The position numbers were made by a program, and so were the translations under genes. From the NCBI GenBank assembly GCA_021787845.1, contig JAJYLH010000003.1, positions 62,001 to 126,000 on the forward strand: a stretch of 64,000 bases of DNA. The letters run 5' to 3'. Positions 9,585 through 19,218 of the stretch are shown here, in pieces. Every line of letters begins with the position of its first letter. Positions within the stretch are counted from its first letter, which is position 1. Below the pieces are notes generated by a model. It was not told the origin of the DNA. It did no database searches and worked only from the letters and a program-made list of their open reading frames with translations. Origin of the DNA: Myxococcales bacterium. GTDB lineage: Bacteria; Myxococcota; Myxococcia; Myxococcales; JAJYLH01.

Positions 9585-12500
9585 ATGAGGCTCGGAACAA
9601 GGTGGCGATGGGCGTCGCTGGCGACGCTCATCGGGGCGCTGGGATCTGCCTGTGACTGCGGCGGGACGCGGGTCATCGCCACCCGCAACGATGGCTCGCT
9701 CCGGGTGATCACCGCCGACGTCGTCAGTTGTGACGGCACGCGAGTCAAGCTGCAGCCGATCGTGACAGGCGGGGTGCCCCCCTACAGCTATCAGTGGGAA
9801 CCAGCCGCGCACGTCACCTCTCCCTACACGCTCGCGACCTATGCCGACGCCGACGACACGCGCCGCTACGTGCTCACGGTGACCGACGGGCAAGGCTGGA
9901 CCGCTTCTGGGGTCACTCGAGTCATCCGCCATGCCGCGCCCGTCGCGAAGCTGGCCTTCGACCAGGGAGCGCCGCTCACCTGCTCAGGGACAGCGGTCAC
10001 GCTGGACGCTTCCGCTAGCGCCTCCTCGGACGAGAGCGCGCTCGCGTCGTACACTTGGTCCTTGGGCGACGGCCAGGCGCCGCGCCCCTCCCACGAGACG
10101 ACGCAGACCCTCGTGCCGAAAGACGGCCAGGTGGTGAGCGTGACGGTCGAGGACGCCGCCGGGTGCCGGGCGACCGCGACGCAGAAGCTCCTGGTGCGCG
10201 CGCTCCCCACGCCGCGTGTCCGCTTCACCGAAGGCTCCGCCAGCGTCTGCACCGGCGACACGGTCGACCTCGACGCCTCGACCTCGACCGACGCCGACGG
10301 CAAGCCCGTCGCCAGCTACGCCTGGGACCTCGACGGCAACCCGGCGACCATCGAGAGCACGCAGGCGACGAGCGGCGCCTATGTCCCCAGCAGCGCTCCC
10401 GCCAAGCTAACGGTGACCGATTCCTTCGGCTGCCAGTCATCGCTGGTCACCGCCATCGCCGTCCGCCCGCGGCCGACCGCCCGCATCGCGCTCGCCCAGA
10501 CCAAGCCCCAGATCTGCGCGGGAGACGAGGTGATCCTCGATGGCTCCAGCTCGACCGACGCGAACGGCGCGCCGGTCGCCGCCTACGCCTGGGATCTCGA
10601 CGGCAACCCGAAGACCATCGAATCGACCGCCGCCAAGCCGCCGCCCTTCCCCGCAAGCAAGGCAGAAACGGTCACGCTCACCGTCACCGGTGCCGATGGG
10701 TGCCAAGACGCCGCACAGCTCCGGATTGCGCCGCGACCGCTGCCGCAGCTTCCGGTGGTCGTCGCCTCCGGGAAAACGGACGGCTGCGTCGGTTCGGTGG
10801 TCACCCTTTCCGCCGCCGGCGCGGTCGATGCCAACGGCAACCCGGTCGCCAGCACCTCCTGGGACCTGAACGGCGACGGCACCCCCGACGCGTCCGGCCC
10901 GACGGCGCAGGTCACTCTCTCGAAACCTTTGGTCGTGAGCGTCACCGTGACCGACCAGCAGGGTTGCAGCTCGACGGGAACGCTGCCGCTCAATCCGAGA
11001 CCGCTACCGACCATCGTCACCACCTTCGCGGCCGGCTCCGCCGCCGTCTGCGCGGGCGACCAGGTCGACCTCGACGCCTCGCGCTCGCACGATGCGGACG
11101 GCAAGCCCGTCGCGAGCTATGCCTGGGACCTCGACGGCAACCCCTCGACCGTCGAGAGCACTCAGGCGACGACCGGAAGCTTCGTCCCGACCGGCACGCC
11201 GGCGAACCTGACGGTGACCGACGCCTACGGCTGCACCGCCTCGCTCTCGACGCCCATCACGGTCCACGCGCTGCCGACCGCCGTGGTCCATTTCGACCAG
11301 GGTTCGTCCGCCGTGTGCGATGGAACCGTGGTCCAGGTGGACGGGCTCCAATCGCACGACAGCACCGGGGCACCGGTCTCGCAGTACGCTTGGAACTTCG
11401 ACCCCACCTCGGCGACGATCGACTCGACCGCCGCCACGCCTCCGCCCTTCGCCACCGCCGGCGGACGCTCCATCGAGCTGACGGTGACCGACACGAACGG
11501 CTGCGCGGCGCAGACGGTCACCCAGCTCACGAGCCGCGCGCTGCCCACGCCGCGGGTCTCGTTCGTCACCGGTTCCAGCTCGCTGTGCGCCGGCGCTACC
11601 GCCGACCTGGACGCCTCCTCCTCCACCGACGCCGACGGAAACCCCGTGACGTCCTATTCATGGGACCTCGATGGTAATCCCGCGACCGTCGAGTCCACCG
11701 CGGCGACCACGGGCAGTTTCGTCCCGACCGGCGCGCCCGCGAACCTGACCGTGACCGATTCCTACGGGTGCCAGGCGACGCTCTCCACCCCGATTTCCGT
11801 CCTGCCGGCGCCGACGCCGGTGATTCACTTCGACCAGGGGTCGTCCGCGGTCTGCGACGGAACCGTCGTCCAGGTGGACGGCCTCTCCTCGCACGACGCG
11901 ACCGGCGCGCCGGTCGTGGGATACGCCTGGGACTTCGGGACCGACCCGACCGCGATCGACTCCACCGCCGCCTCGCCTCCGCCCTTCGGCACGGCCGGCG
12001 GGCGCGAGATTCGGCTCACGGTCTTCGACACGAACGGCTGCTCCGGGAAGACCACCACCCGCCTCACGAGCCGCGCCCTGCCGACGCCGGTGATCACAGT
12101 GGTCCAAGGCAAGCCGGATGCGTGCCTGGGAGAGCCGGTCCAGCTTAGCGGCAGCGCTTCCACCGACGCGGACGGGAATCCGGTTGCCTCCTGGACCTGG
12201 TCCTACGCCGAGGCGGCGGGCGGCACCTTCTCCGGCGCGACCACCCCCGCGTTCACGCCTTCGGGAAATGAATCGGTGCTGCTGGCCGTGACCGACAGCT
12301 TTGGCTGCGTCGCCAGCACCTCGCAAGCGCTCTCGCCCCGCGCGCTGCCGATTCCGAAGCTGTCCTTCGTCACCGGCACGCCCGAGATGTGCGCAGGAGC
12401 GAGCGTGCAGCTCTCCGCCGCGGGATCCACCGACGCGGCCGGCAATCCGGTGGCGTCGGTCGCCTGGGATCTCGACGGAAACGGAACCACCGACGCCGCC

Positions 12501-15500
12501 ACGGTCCAGACGGCGCCGTTCGTGCCCACTCAATCCGCGACCGCGCATCTGACGGTCACCGACAGCACCGGCTGCTCGGCAGGGCTCTCGCAGCCCTTGA
12601 CGGTCGACGCCCCGCCGACCGCGCGCATCGCCTTCGACAAGGGGGGACCGAACGTCTGCGACGGGGCGACCGCCGCGCTGGACGGAAGTAGCTCCGCTGA
12701 CGCCACCGGCGCGCCAGTGACCTCCTATGATTGGACACTCGACGAGAACGGCGCCCAGGCGAGCTCGACCCTCGCCCAGCCGCCCTCGTTTTCCGCATCG
12801 GGCGCGAGCTTGGCCGCGTTGACCGTCACCGACAGCCACGGGTGCACCGACACCACCACCGTCGATATCGCCGGGCGCGCCTTGCCCACCGCCCGGATCG
12901 CGGTCACGCAGCCGCACACCGCCATCTGCACAGGTGATGCGGTCTCGCTCTCCGGGACCGGATCCGTCGACGCCGACGGAAACCCGGTCACCGGCTACGC
13001 CTGGGACCTCGACGGCAATCCCTCGACCATCGAATCGACGTCTCCCTCACCGGCACCGCTCACGATCACCGGCGGCCGTACCGTAACCCTGCACGTCACC
13101 GACCGCGCGGGCTGCGTCGGCACGGCTTCTTCCACGCTCGACCCCCGCGCGCTGCCGACGCCGAACATCGCGTTCGCGAGCGGTCGCGCCGACGTCTGCG
13201 CGGGCGGGTCGGTCTCGCTGACCTCCGCTGGCTCCACCGACGCCGACGGAAACCCGGTCGCGCAGGTGGCGTGGGACTACGACTCCAACGGAACCGTCGA
13301 CAGCACCTCGGTCCAGACGCCACCCTTCATCCCCGCGGGACCGGAGACGACCACCTTGACGGTGACGGACTCCGACGGCTGCAGCGCCTCCGCCACCCAG
13401 CCGACTGACCCGCGGGGACTGCCGACCGCGGCGATCCGATTCGTTTCCGGCGGCCCGCAGCTCTGCCAGGGCGAGAGCTTCAGCCTCGATGGCTCCGGTT
13501 CGCACGACATCGACGGCAACCCGGTCAGCGCCTACGCCTGGGATCTCACCGGCAACGGCACCACCGACCAGACCACCGCGCAAACGACGCTTTTCACGCC
13601 TACCAACAGCGGCACCGTCTCCCTCACCGTCACCGACGCGGAAGGCTGCGTCGGCCAAGCGAGCCAAGCGGTCGCGGTCCGGCCCCTCCCCAACGCGCGG
13701 ATCAGCTTCGTCCAGGGCTCGGACCTCGTGTGCCCGGGAAGTACGGTTCAGCTCAGCGGGACCGGTTCCGTGGACACGAACGGCAACGCCGTCACCGCCT
13801 ACGCCTGGGATCTCGATGGGAACCCGTCGACCATCGAGTCGTTCGCCCAGACGCCGCCCGCCTTCAGCCTTTCCGCCGCTCGCACCGTGCGCCTGACCGT
13901 GAGCGACGCGCAGGGCTGCCGGGGAACGGCATCGCAAGCGCTCGGCGTACGCGCACTGCCGGCGGTCAGCGCGGGACCAGACGTGGCGGTGTGCGCCGGG
14001 GACGGCGTCCACATCGGCGGCCCCGCGCTCAGTGGCGTCGCCTACGCCTGGTCCCCGACCACCGGCCTGGACGACCCGAATTCCAGCGCTCCCCTCGCCA
14101 CGCCCGCCGCGACAACAACATATTCCGTCACTGGCATTGACTCTTTCGGCTGCGAGGCGACCAGCAGCGCCGTCGTGACGGTGAACCCCAACCCCATCGC
14201 CAACGCGGGACCAGACCGTCAGGTGGCCCTCGGCGGAAGCGTCTCCCTCCTCGGCAGCGCTAGCGGTGGAACGGGGCCCTACAGCTATGCGTGGACGCCG
14301 GCGCAGACGGTGGACAGCCCCTCGACGCCGGACCCGCGCGCGTCGCCCGCGACCGACACCAGCTACCAGCTCGCGGTGACCGACGCGAACCAGTGCGTCG
14401 GGACCGACTCGACCCAGGTGACGGTGCTGCCCGCGATGGAGGTCGCCGTCGGTCCCGATCGGCTGTTGTGCCTCAACTCGGGGAAAGCGCTGCCGCTGAC
14501 CGGGCAAGTGACGAGCGGGGTCCCGCCGTTCACCTACCAGTGGACGAGCTCCCCCGCCTGCGCTGGCTGTATCGTCTCGCCGAACGCGCTGTCGACCACG
14601 GTGAAGCCCGCACAGGACACGACCTTCACCCTCACGGTCACCGACGCAAACGGCACCAGCGCCTCCGGGAGCATGAACGTCCACGTGGTCCAGCAGATCG
14701 CGGTCGACGCGGGACCGGACCGGACGCTCGCCCGCGGCGCGACCACCCAGCTCGGCGCGGCAGGCCAGGCAGGGCTCAGCTACTCCTGGACCTGCTCCAC
14801 CTCGAGCTGCGCCTTGTCGAACGACAGCTCTCCGGACCCGATAGCGCAGCCGGAGGGCACGACCGCTTACACCGTCACCGCGACCGACGGCGCAACCTGC
14901 ACGGCGACCGATTCGGTCCTGGTGTCGATGGATCCGCGCATCATCGCCACGGTCCCCACCGAGGGCTACAACCCGTGGGACCGCAGCTCGCCCTTGTGGG
15001 TCATCTTCGACGCCGACCTCGACCCGGCCTCGATTCCGGGGAACGTGACGCTCCTCGACCCGTCCGACGGCTCGACCATCTTCATCACCACGAGCTACGA
15101 CGCGCCCACCCGGATGCTGATGGTGCAGCCGCTGGAGAAGTGCGCGACCTCCAGTTGCACCGGCGACCATTCCTACTGGAACAACCGGCCCTATCTCCTG
15201 GTGCTCAAGGGAGGTCCCGGAGGGATACGCACCGCGGGGCCGTACAGCGTGCCTCTCTACAACGACTTCACCCTCGAGTTCACCGCCTCCTCGGTGGGCG
15301 ACGGCGTCGCGCCGCAGATCGCCTACCGGCAGCCCTCCTGGGGTGCGTCTGGCGTCGACACCACCACGCACGTGGTGATGACCTTCGACGAGCCGGCCGA
15401 CCCACGGTCGGTGAATGTGTCGACCGTCTGGATCGCCGGGCACCCGGGCACGGTCACCTACGACCCTCGCACCTGGACGGCGACGCTGGAGCTCTCCGCG

Positions 15501-16352
15501 CCACTCGCGCCGAACACCGCCTACGTGGTGAACGTCGTCGGGGTCAAGGACGGCCCGGGGAACCCCACCAACACGAGCTGGACCTTCACCACCGGCGCCG
15601 GACCGGACACCACGCCACCCTCGGTCGTCTCCTCGACGCCCACCGACGGCGCGACCGGCATCGACGTCGCGAGCAGCCTGACCGTCACCTTCAGCGAGCC
15701 CATCGAGACCGCTACCCTGGGGCATCTCAAGGTGCTGGACGTGGCAGCCGGTATCGCCATCGGCGGAATCACGACCTACGACGAGGCGACCCGGACGGCG
15801 ACCTTCGAGCCGACGAGCTTCCTCGAGCCGAGCCACCCGTATGCGCTCGAGCTCCAGGGCCTCACCGATCAGGCGGGCAATCCGTTGCCGGAGTACTCGG
15901 CGACCTTTACCACCGCGAGCGTCCTCCTGGCGGAGCGGTTCGAAGCGCCGCCGACCGGATGGACCCTCGACTCGCCCTGGGGGCTCGACTTCGACGCCGC
16001 CCGCGCGGGCGAATTCGGGCTCTCCGACAGCCCCGGCGCCGACTACGGAAACTCGATTTCGGTCTCGGCGGCGACGCCCGAGCTCGACGTCAGTGGCCGC
16101 AGCCAGGTGAGCATCAGCCTCTGGACGCGGCGGACCCTGCAGACCGACAACGACCAAGCGCTGATCGAGACGTCGCCCGATGGCACGAGCTGGACGGCAG
16201 CGCAGACGCTGAGCGGACCGACTGGATGGCGGCCGCTCACGGTGACCGTGCCCACCAACGGTCGCCCGAACCTCTGGGTTCGCCTCCGCTTGACCAGCGA
16301 CGCCAGCGGGAACCTGGACGGGTGGTTCGTCGACGACTTCGTCGTCCGATGA
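9585..16352 (+). CDS. Giant PKD-repeat surface lipoprotein, 2255 residues
   Basis: The ATG at 9585 follows a strong GGGGGGAGG. A signal peptide with a cysteine after LGSA suggests lipid anchoring. A first PKD-like domain is followed by 15 tandem repeats of about 89 residues (about residues 116-1455), each with a conserved Cys in VCxG, a core like DADGNPVxxYAWDLDGNP, and a second Cys in LTVTDSxGC, so each repeat probably carries its own disulfide. Four shorter, diverged PKD units follow (about 1456-1780), then about three SbsA/Big_5 Ig-like domains (for example STPTDGATGIDVASSLTVTF, near 2010), and a C-terminal jelly-roll domain resembling choice-of-anchor/MAM modules (about 2115-2255). No catalytic domain is visible. 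The likely role is adhesion or a surface fibre; the partner is unknown. Confidence 0.88.
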   Translation: MRLGTRWRWASLATLIGALGSACDCGGTRVIATRNDGSLRVITADVVSCDGTRVKLQPIVTGGVPPYSYQWEPAAHVTSPYTLATYADADDTRRYVLTVTDGQGWTASGVTRVIRHAAPVAKLAFDQGAPLTCSGTAVTLDASASASSDESALASYTWSLGDGQAPRPSHETTQTLVPKDGQVVSVTVEDAAGCRATATQKLLVRALPTPRVRFTEGSASVCTGDTVDLDASTSTDADGKPVASYAWDLDGNPATIESTQATSGAYVPSSAPAKLTVTDSFGCQSSLVTAIAVRPRPTARIALAQTKPQICAGDEVILDGSSSTDANGAPVAAYAWDLDGNPKTIESTAAKPPPFPASKAETVTLTVTGADGCQDAAQLRIAPRPLPQLPVVVASGKTDGCVGSVVTLSAAGAVDANGNPVASTSWDLNGDGTPDASGPTAQVTLSKPLVVSVTVTDQQGCSSTGTLPLNPRPLPTIVTTFAAGSAAVCAGDQVDLDASRSHDADGKPVASYAWDLDGNPSTVESTQATTGSFVPTGTPANLTVTDAYGCTASLSTPITVHALPTAVVHFDQGSSAVCDGTVVQVDGLQSHDSTGAPVSQYAWNFDPTSATIDSTAATPPPFATAGGRSIELTVTDTNGCAAQTVTQLTSRALPTPRVSFVTGSSSLCAGATADLDASSSTDADGNPVTSYSWDLDGNPATVESTAATTGSFVPTGAPANLTVTDSYGCQATLSTPISVLPAPTPVIHFDQGSSAVCDGTVVQVDGLSSHDATGAPVVGYAWDFGTDPTAIDSTAASPPPFGTAGGREIRLTVFDTNGCSGKTTTRLTSRALPTPVITVVQGKPDACLGEPVQLSGSASTDADGNPVASWTWSYAEAAGGTFSGATTPAFTPSGNESVLLAVTDSFGCVASTSQALSPRALPIPKLSFVTGTPEMCAGASVQLSAAGSTDAAGNPVASVAWDLDGNGTTDAATVQTAPFVPTQSATAHLTVTDSTGCSAGLSQPLTVDAPPTARIAFDKGGPNVCDGATAALDGSSSADATGAPVTSYDWTLDENGAQASSTLAQPPSFSASGASLAALTVTDSHGCTDTTTVDIAGRALPTARIAVTQPHTAICTGDAVSLSGTGSVDADGNPVTGYAWDLDGNPSTIESTSPSPAPLTITGGRTVTLHVTDRAGCVGTASSTLDPRALPTPNIAFASGRADVCAGGSVSLTSAGSTDADGNPVAQVAWDYDSNGTVDSTSVQTPPFIPAGPETTTLTVTDSDGCSASATQPTDPRGLPTAAIRFVSGGPQLCQGESFSLDGSGSHDIDGNPVSAYAWDLTGNGTTDQTTAQTTLFTPTNSGTVSLTVTDAEGCVGQASQAVAVRPLPNARISFVQGSDLVCPGSTVQLSGTGSVDTNGNAVTAYAWDLDGNPSTIESFAQTPPAFSLSAARTVRLTVSDAQGCRGTASQALGVRALPAVSAGPDVAVCAGDGVHIGGPALSGVAYAWSPTTGLDDPNSSAPLATPAATTTYSVTGIDSFGCEATSSAVVTVNPNPIANAGPDRQVALGGSVSLLGSASGGTGPYSYAWTPAQTVDSPSTPDPRASPATDTSYQLAVTDANQCVGTDSTQVTVLPAMEVAVGPDRLLCLNSGKALPLTGQVTSGVPPFTYQWTSSPACAGCIVSPNALSTTVKPAQDTTFTLTVTDANGTSASGSMNVHVVQQIAVDAGPDRTLARGATTQLGAAGQAGLSYSWTCSTSSCALSNDSSPDPIAQPEGTTAYTVTATDGATCTATDSVLVSMDPRIIATVPTEGYNPWDRSSPLWVIFDADLDPASIPGNVTLLDPSDGSTIFITTSYDAPTRMLMVQPLEKCATSSCTGDHSYWNNRPYLLVLKGGPGGIRTAGPYSVPLYNDFTLEFTASSVGDGVAPQIAYRQPSWGASGVDTTTHVVMTFDEPADPRSVNVSTVWIAGHPGTVTYDPRTWTATLELSAPLAPNTAYVVNVVGVKDGPGNPTNTSWTFTTGAGPDTTPPSVVSSTPTDGATGIDVASSLTVTFSEPIETATLGHLKVLDVAAGIAIGGITTYDEATRTATFEPTSFLEPSHPYALELQGLTDQAGNPLPEYSATFTTASVLLAERFEAPPTGWTLDSPWGLDFDAARAGEFGLSDSPGADYGNSISVSAATPELDVSGRSQVSISLWTRRTLQTDNDQALIETSPDGTSWTAAQTLSGPTGWRPLTVTVPTNGRPNLWVRLRLTSDASGNLDGWFVDDFVVR
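9930..13950 (+). repeat. Fifteen tandem coding repeats of about 268 bp
   Basis: Within the giant lipoprotein gene about 15 units of 89-90 codons follow one another, each opening with a codon series for (R/H)ALPTP and containing near-identical DNA for AYAWDLDGNP. Neighbouring and alternate units (for example those near 11280 and 11820, both reading HFDQGSSAVCDGTVVQVDG) are closer to each other than to the rest, which indicates block duplication. Confidence 0.85.
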
Positions 16353-16373
16353 TTCTCGCCGACGCGAACGCGT

Positions 16374-16397
16374 GCCCGCAGCCAAGACGCTGCGGGC
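16374..16397 (+). terminator. Hairpin after the giant lipoprotein gene
   Basis: GCCCGCAGC (16374-16382) and GCTGCGGGC (16389-16397) form a perfect nine-pair stem with a six-base loop, beginning 21 bases after the stop codon. No T-run follows. Position and stem make a transcription terminator likely. Confidence 0.55.
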
Positions 16398-16891
16398 GCG
16401 CGTCGTCTATCGACGGGCTCGGGATGGACGGCGAGGAGCTCCAACCGCAAGCTGTTCCAGCGATGCCTATCCCGTCGAGGTGTTTGGAGGGCGTGGCGCA
16501 ACGATCCGCCCATCCCGAGACGTCATGAGCCGATGGCTGAGCCTGTGCCATGAAACCAGGGACATCGAGTCGGAGCGCGGACGTCCCGTCCGCTCTGGGT
16601 GCCGGGCAACCTGGCCGGCGGCGGGCGGGACGCCCTCGACCCAGGGCGGGCAAGATGCCTGCGCTCCGTGAGGCGTCACCCGATTTTCATGGCAGCGCAG
16701 TCGGGGGATGTACGGATCGTCCCCTGGCCAGAACCGTCCTCCATCGACTGCGCTCAGGATGAGCGGTCCTGGCCTGTGCTCGAGTCTGCTCTTTCCCACA
16801 CCCACCGAGGCTTGTCCCGGTCGCACGCTAGGACCGCAATCGGTGACAGGCAGCGCTGCCGAAAGGCGTCATGCCGGCGCGCCGCTGCTGG
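16398..16891. other. Gene-free stretch with mosaic small inverted repeats
   Basis: No convincing gene lies in these roughly 490 bases. The stretch holds several imperfect hairpins: GAGCG..GGACG with CGTCCGCTC (16573-16595) and GCCCT/AGGGC (16632-16647). A CTCAGGATGAGC segment near 16750 resembles CTCAGGATGAAC at 34630. It looks like an accumulation of dispersed intergenic repeats rather than a lost gene. Confidence 0.5.
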
Positions 16892-17497
16892 TCAGCTCTC
16901 GCGTTCGCGCATCCGCGCGAGCAGGCGCGCGACGGTGATCGGCGCGGTGACGATCTCCCACACCAGCTCGACCGCATCCTTCGCCACCGTCAGCGCTCGC
17001 CGAATCAGGGTCTGGACGGTGGGCGGAAGCGTTGCTGGTCCCACCTCGGCCGCGCGCTCCCGGGCGATGCGCGCATGATGCAGGTCGGTGACCGAGGCGG
17101 GCGCCTGTTCCATTTGCCCTCCGGTAGCGCTCTCATGCTCCTCGGATAGAGCGCGCTCCACCGCGACGTCGTGTCGCTTCTTCGCGCTGCGGCGTTTCTT
17201 GCCGTGCGTCGGGTGCGTTTCGCGAACGTCACGCACCACCGTGGGCGCCACCTCGGTCTCGCCTGGCCGCTCGGCGACGCGAGGAGCATCCGCTGGGCCG
17301 GGCCCGGGAGCCGCCGTCTTCGCAGCCGCCGCGCGGCCTTTGGTCGCTGAGGCCGCCTTCCCGCCTCGCCGCTTGAGACTCGCCCGCTCCGCTGTCATGC
17401 GCGCGCGTTCCTCGCCGAAGCGGCCGTCGGGCGAGCTGCCGCTGCCCGCCGTGCCGCCGCCGACCTTGAAATAGTCCGGATTGCGCGTGCGCCCCAT
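16892..17497 (-). CDS. Hypothetical basic Ala-rich protein
   Basis: This 201-residue frame encodes a low-complexity, Ala/Arg/Lys-rich protein beginning MGRTRNPDYFKVGGG. The first 120 residues look disordered and strongly basic (SLKRRGGKAAS, HGKKRRSAKKRH). The C-terminal part (about 150-195) is amphipathic and partly hydrophobic (ALTVAKDAVELVWEIVTAPI), possibly a helix that meets membrane or protein. I recognise no family. The ribosome site is poor. The frame is believable because the C-terminal part reads as an ordered helix and no better frame exists on either strand, but it could be spurious. Confidence 0.45.
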   Translation of the reverse strand: MGRTRNPDYFKVGGGTAGSGSSPDGRFGEERARMTAERASLKRRGGKAASATKGRAAAAKTAAPGPGPADAPRVAERPGETEVAPTVVRDVRETHPTHGKKRRSAKKRHDVAVERALSEEHESATGGQMEQAPASVTDLHHARIARERAAEVGPATLPPTVQTLIRRALTVAKDAVELVWEIVTAPITVARLLARMRERES

Positions 17498-17694
17498 CGC
17501 CAGTCGCCCCCGAGTCGCTCTGTTGACTTGGGTTGCCGCTCGCGGCCGCGCAAGCCGCGCACGCCTTAACGACCGACATGCCGGTCACTCGCGCGCCCGG
17601 ACGATTCGCTCGCGCACCGTTCCACGTCTTCCCGAGAACCCCGAGGGCGCGTGTTATGAATTCCACGGGGCTTGGAGCTCCGCGAAGGGCCAGG

Positions 17695-18516
17695 ATGTCC
17701 GTCGAGTCGCTCGCGCAAGCCCTTCTGGAAGGCGGGATCCTTGACGCGACCACGGTCGAGGCGGGAGCCGAGCGCGCTCGCGACAGTCGGCGGTTCATCG
17801 AGGAGTTGGTCGCCTCCGGCGAGGTCGGCGAGACGGATCTGCTCAATCGGCTCGCGCGGGCGCTGTCGGTGCCTCGCTATGACCCCCGGGACCGCCAGCC
17901 AGAGCCGGATGCGCTCCTACTCCTCGACCTGCACGAGTGCGAAGAGCTGGGCGTCCTGCCGGTGGCGTCGAGGGGAGCGGGTGCGCTCCTGTGGGTTGCA
18001 GCCTGCGACCCGACCGACGAGCACCTGCTGCTGGAAGTCGCCCGGCGCACCGGACGTCGGGTGAAAGCCTGCCTGATCGGTCCGCGCGAGCTCGGGCGGG
18101 CGCTTCAGCAAGCCCGTGCCCGCCCGCGCGTTTCCGCTGCCGGCGCACCGGCCGAGGGGATGCCGACACCGGTTCCGGCGCCTGGCGCGGCCGCTGGACA
18201 CCGGGCGACGATGCCGCCGCTGGCGCCCGTGTATCCGCCGCGGGCGCCGCTCTTTTCCGGCGATCCGCCGATGAGCGCGGTCGCTCCGACCGCGCGGCCG
18301 GCCGCATCCCCTCCCGTCCCATCTTCCGCTCCGGCGCTCGTGACGCCGAGCTCGACTCCGGCGGCGCGCTCGCGGGAGCTCGAGCGAATCGAGGAGGAGC
18401 TGGCGTATGCCAAGCAGGCGATGAAGGTCCTCGCACAGCTTCTGGTGGAGCGCGGCCTGCTCGATGGCGAGGAGCTCAAGCGCCGCCTGCGAGCGGAACG
18501 GGAACGCAAGGGCTGA
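17695..18516 (+). CDS. GspE/MshE N-terminal-domain-only protein
   Basis: The 273-residue product starts with a domain resembling the MshEN/GspE-II N-terminal module (about residues 3-140): SVESLAQALLEGGILD, an Arg/Glu-rich helix, LLNRLARALSVPRYD and a second half (ELGVLPVASRG) as in type II secretion or type IV pilus assembly ATPases. No Walker motif or ATPase domain follows. Instead there is a Pro/Ala-rich linker (about 145-225) and a charged C-terminal helix pair reading RIEEELAYAKQAMKVLAQLLVERGLLDG. In known families such N-domains bind partner proteins or cyclic di-GMP. I chose the ATG at 17695, after GAAGGG; an earlier in-frame ATG at 17656 lacks a ribosome site. No secretion genes are nearby. 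Confidence 0.72.
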   Translation: MSVESLAQALLEGGILDATTVEAGAERARDSRRFIEELVASGEVGETDLLNRLARALSVPRYDPRDRQPEPDALLLLDLHECEELGVLPVASRGAGALLWVAACDPTDEHLLLEVARRTGRRVKACLIGPRELGRALQQARARPRVSAAGAPAEGMPTPVPAPGAAAGHRATMPPLAPVYPPRAPLFSGDPPMSAVAPTARPAASPPVPSSAPALVTPSSTPAARSRELERIEEELAYAKQAMKVLAQLLVERGLLDGEELKRRLRAERERKG

Positions 18517-18684
18517 AGCGCTACCGGGAAGCTCGGTTCGGGAGACACGGCTCGAGCCGCCGGCGACCTCCTCGGTCGAGCGGCAGGCGCGCAGGCACGG
18601 CATCACGAACCGCGCGCATGCGGCCAGCCCACGGGCTGCCTCACCGGTGGCACTCAGCGCGCGATGGGCGCATACTCGCGAGCC

Positions 18685-19146
18685 ATGATTCTCGCCGGCC
18701 TCATCCTCCTTCTGGCGGACGCGAGCCCTTTGGGCCTCCCGCCGCTTCCGCCGCCACCGGCGCCGCCTCCGAGCGCCGCACCCGCGCCAGCGGCCACGCC
18801 CGCCCCCGCGGTCGCTCCCGCAGCGCTGCCGAAGGTCGTCTTTCAGCCGCCTCCGCCGACGGTCGGAAAGTTCCCGCCCTTTCCGCCGCCCAAGGTCACC
18901 GTGGCGAGCCCCCAGCTCAAGTGCGATTGGGGGTCGTTGCTGTCCGTCGACGCGAAGGCATCGAAGATGCTCGTGCAGGTTCCGGACGGCGTCGTTACCT
19001 ACCTCGTCGCCTCGACGTTTCCGGTCGTCGCGGCCAAGGACGGGCGACCCGTGGGGCCAGTCAGCTCGCTTCAACGCGGGCAGCAGGTGCGCGTCTACTA
19101 CGTCGTCGACCGGGGCGCAAAGGTTCTCGAGGTCGACTCGCTCTAG
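18685..19146 (+). CDS. Exported proline-rich protein of unknown function
   Basis: The 153-residue product has a short hydrophobic leader (MILAGLILLLADAS) and then a Pro/Ala-rich stretch of about 60 residues. The remaining 75 residues form a compact beta-rich domain (KCDWGSLLSVDAKASKMLVQ, then RGQQVRVYYVVDRGAKVLEV), reminiscent of OB-fold-like or YgdI-type small periplasmic modules. An earlier in-frame ATG at 18664 adds only seven residues. The Pro-rich arm could span periplasm or wall. It lies 72 bases before a cytochrome c gene in the same direction, so co-transcription is possible. I recognise no named family. Confidence 0.65.
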   Translation: MILAGLILLLADASPLGLPPLPPPPAPPPSAAPAPAATPAPAVAPAALPKVVFQPPPPTVGKFPPFPPPKVTVASPQLKCDWGSLLSVDAKASKMLVQVPDGVVTYLVASTFPVVAAKDGRPVGPVSSLQRGQQVRVYYVVDRGAKVLEVDSL

Positions 19147-19218
19147 GACCCTTCCTCTTCCGCGCCATCGTCTGGTTACCAGCAGCGCTGCGGGAGTGCT
19201 GCTGTGAGAAGGAGTCGT

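Noticed and set aside
13047-16385. Open minus-strand frame of about 1110 codons opposite the giant lipoprotein
   Set aside because: It mirrors the PKD repeats and has no domain, signal or ribosome site of its own.
17695-18516. Type II secretion or pilus ATPase
   Set aside because: No Walker A, Walker B or Asp/His boxes follow the N-terminal domain, so it is not an ATPase.
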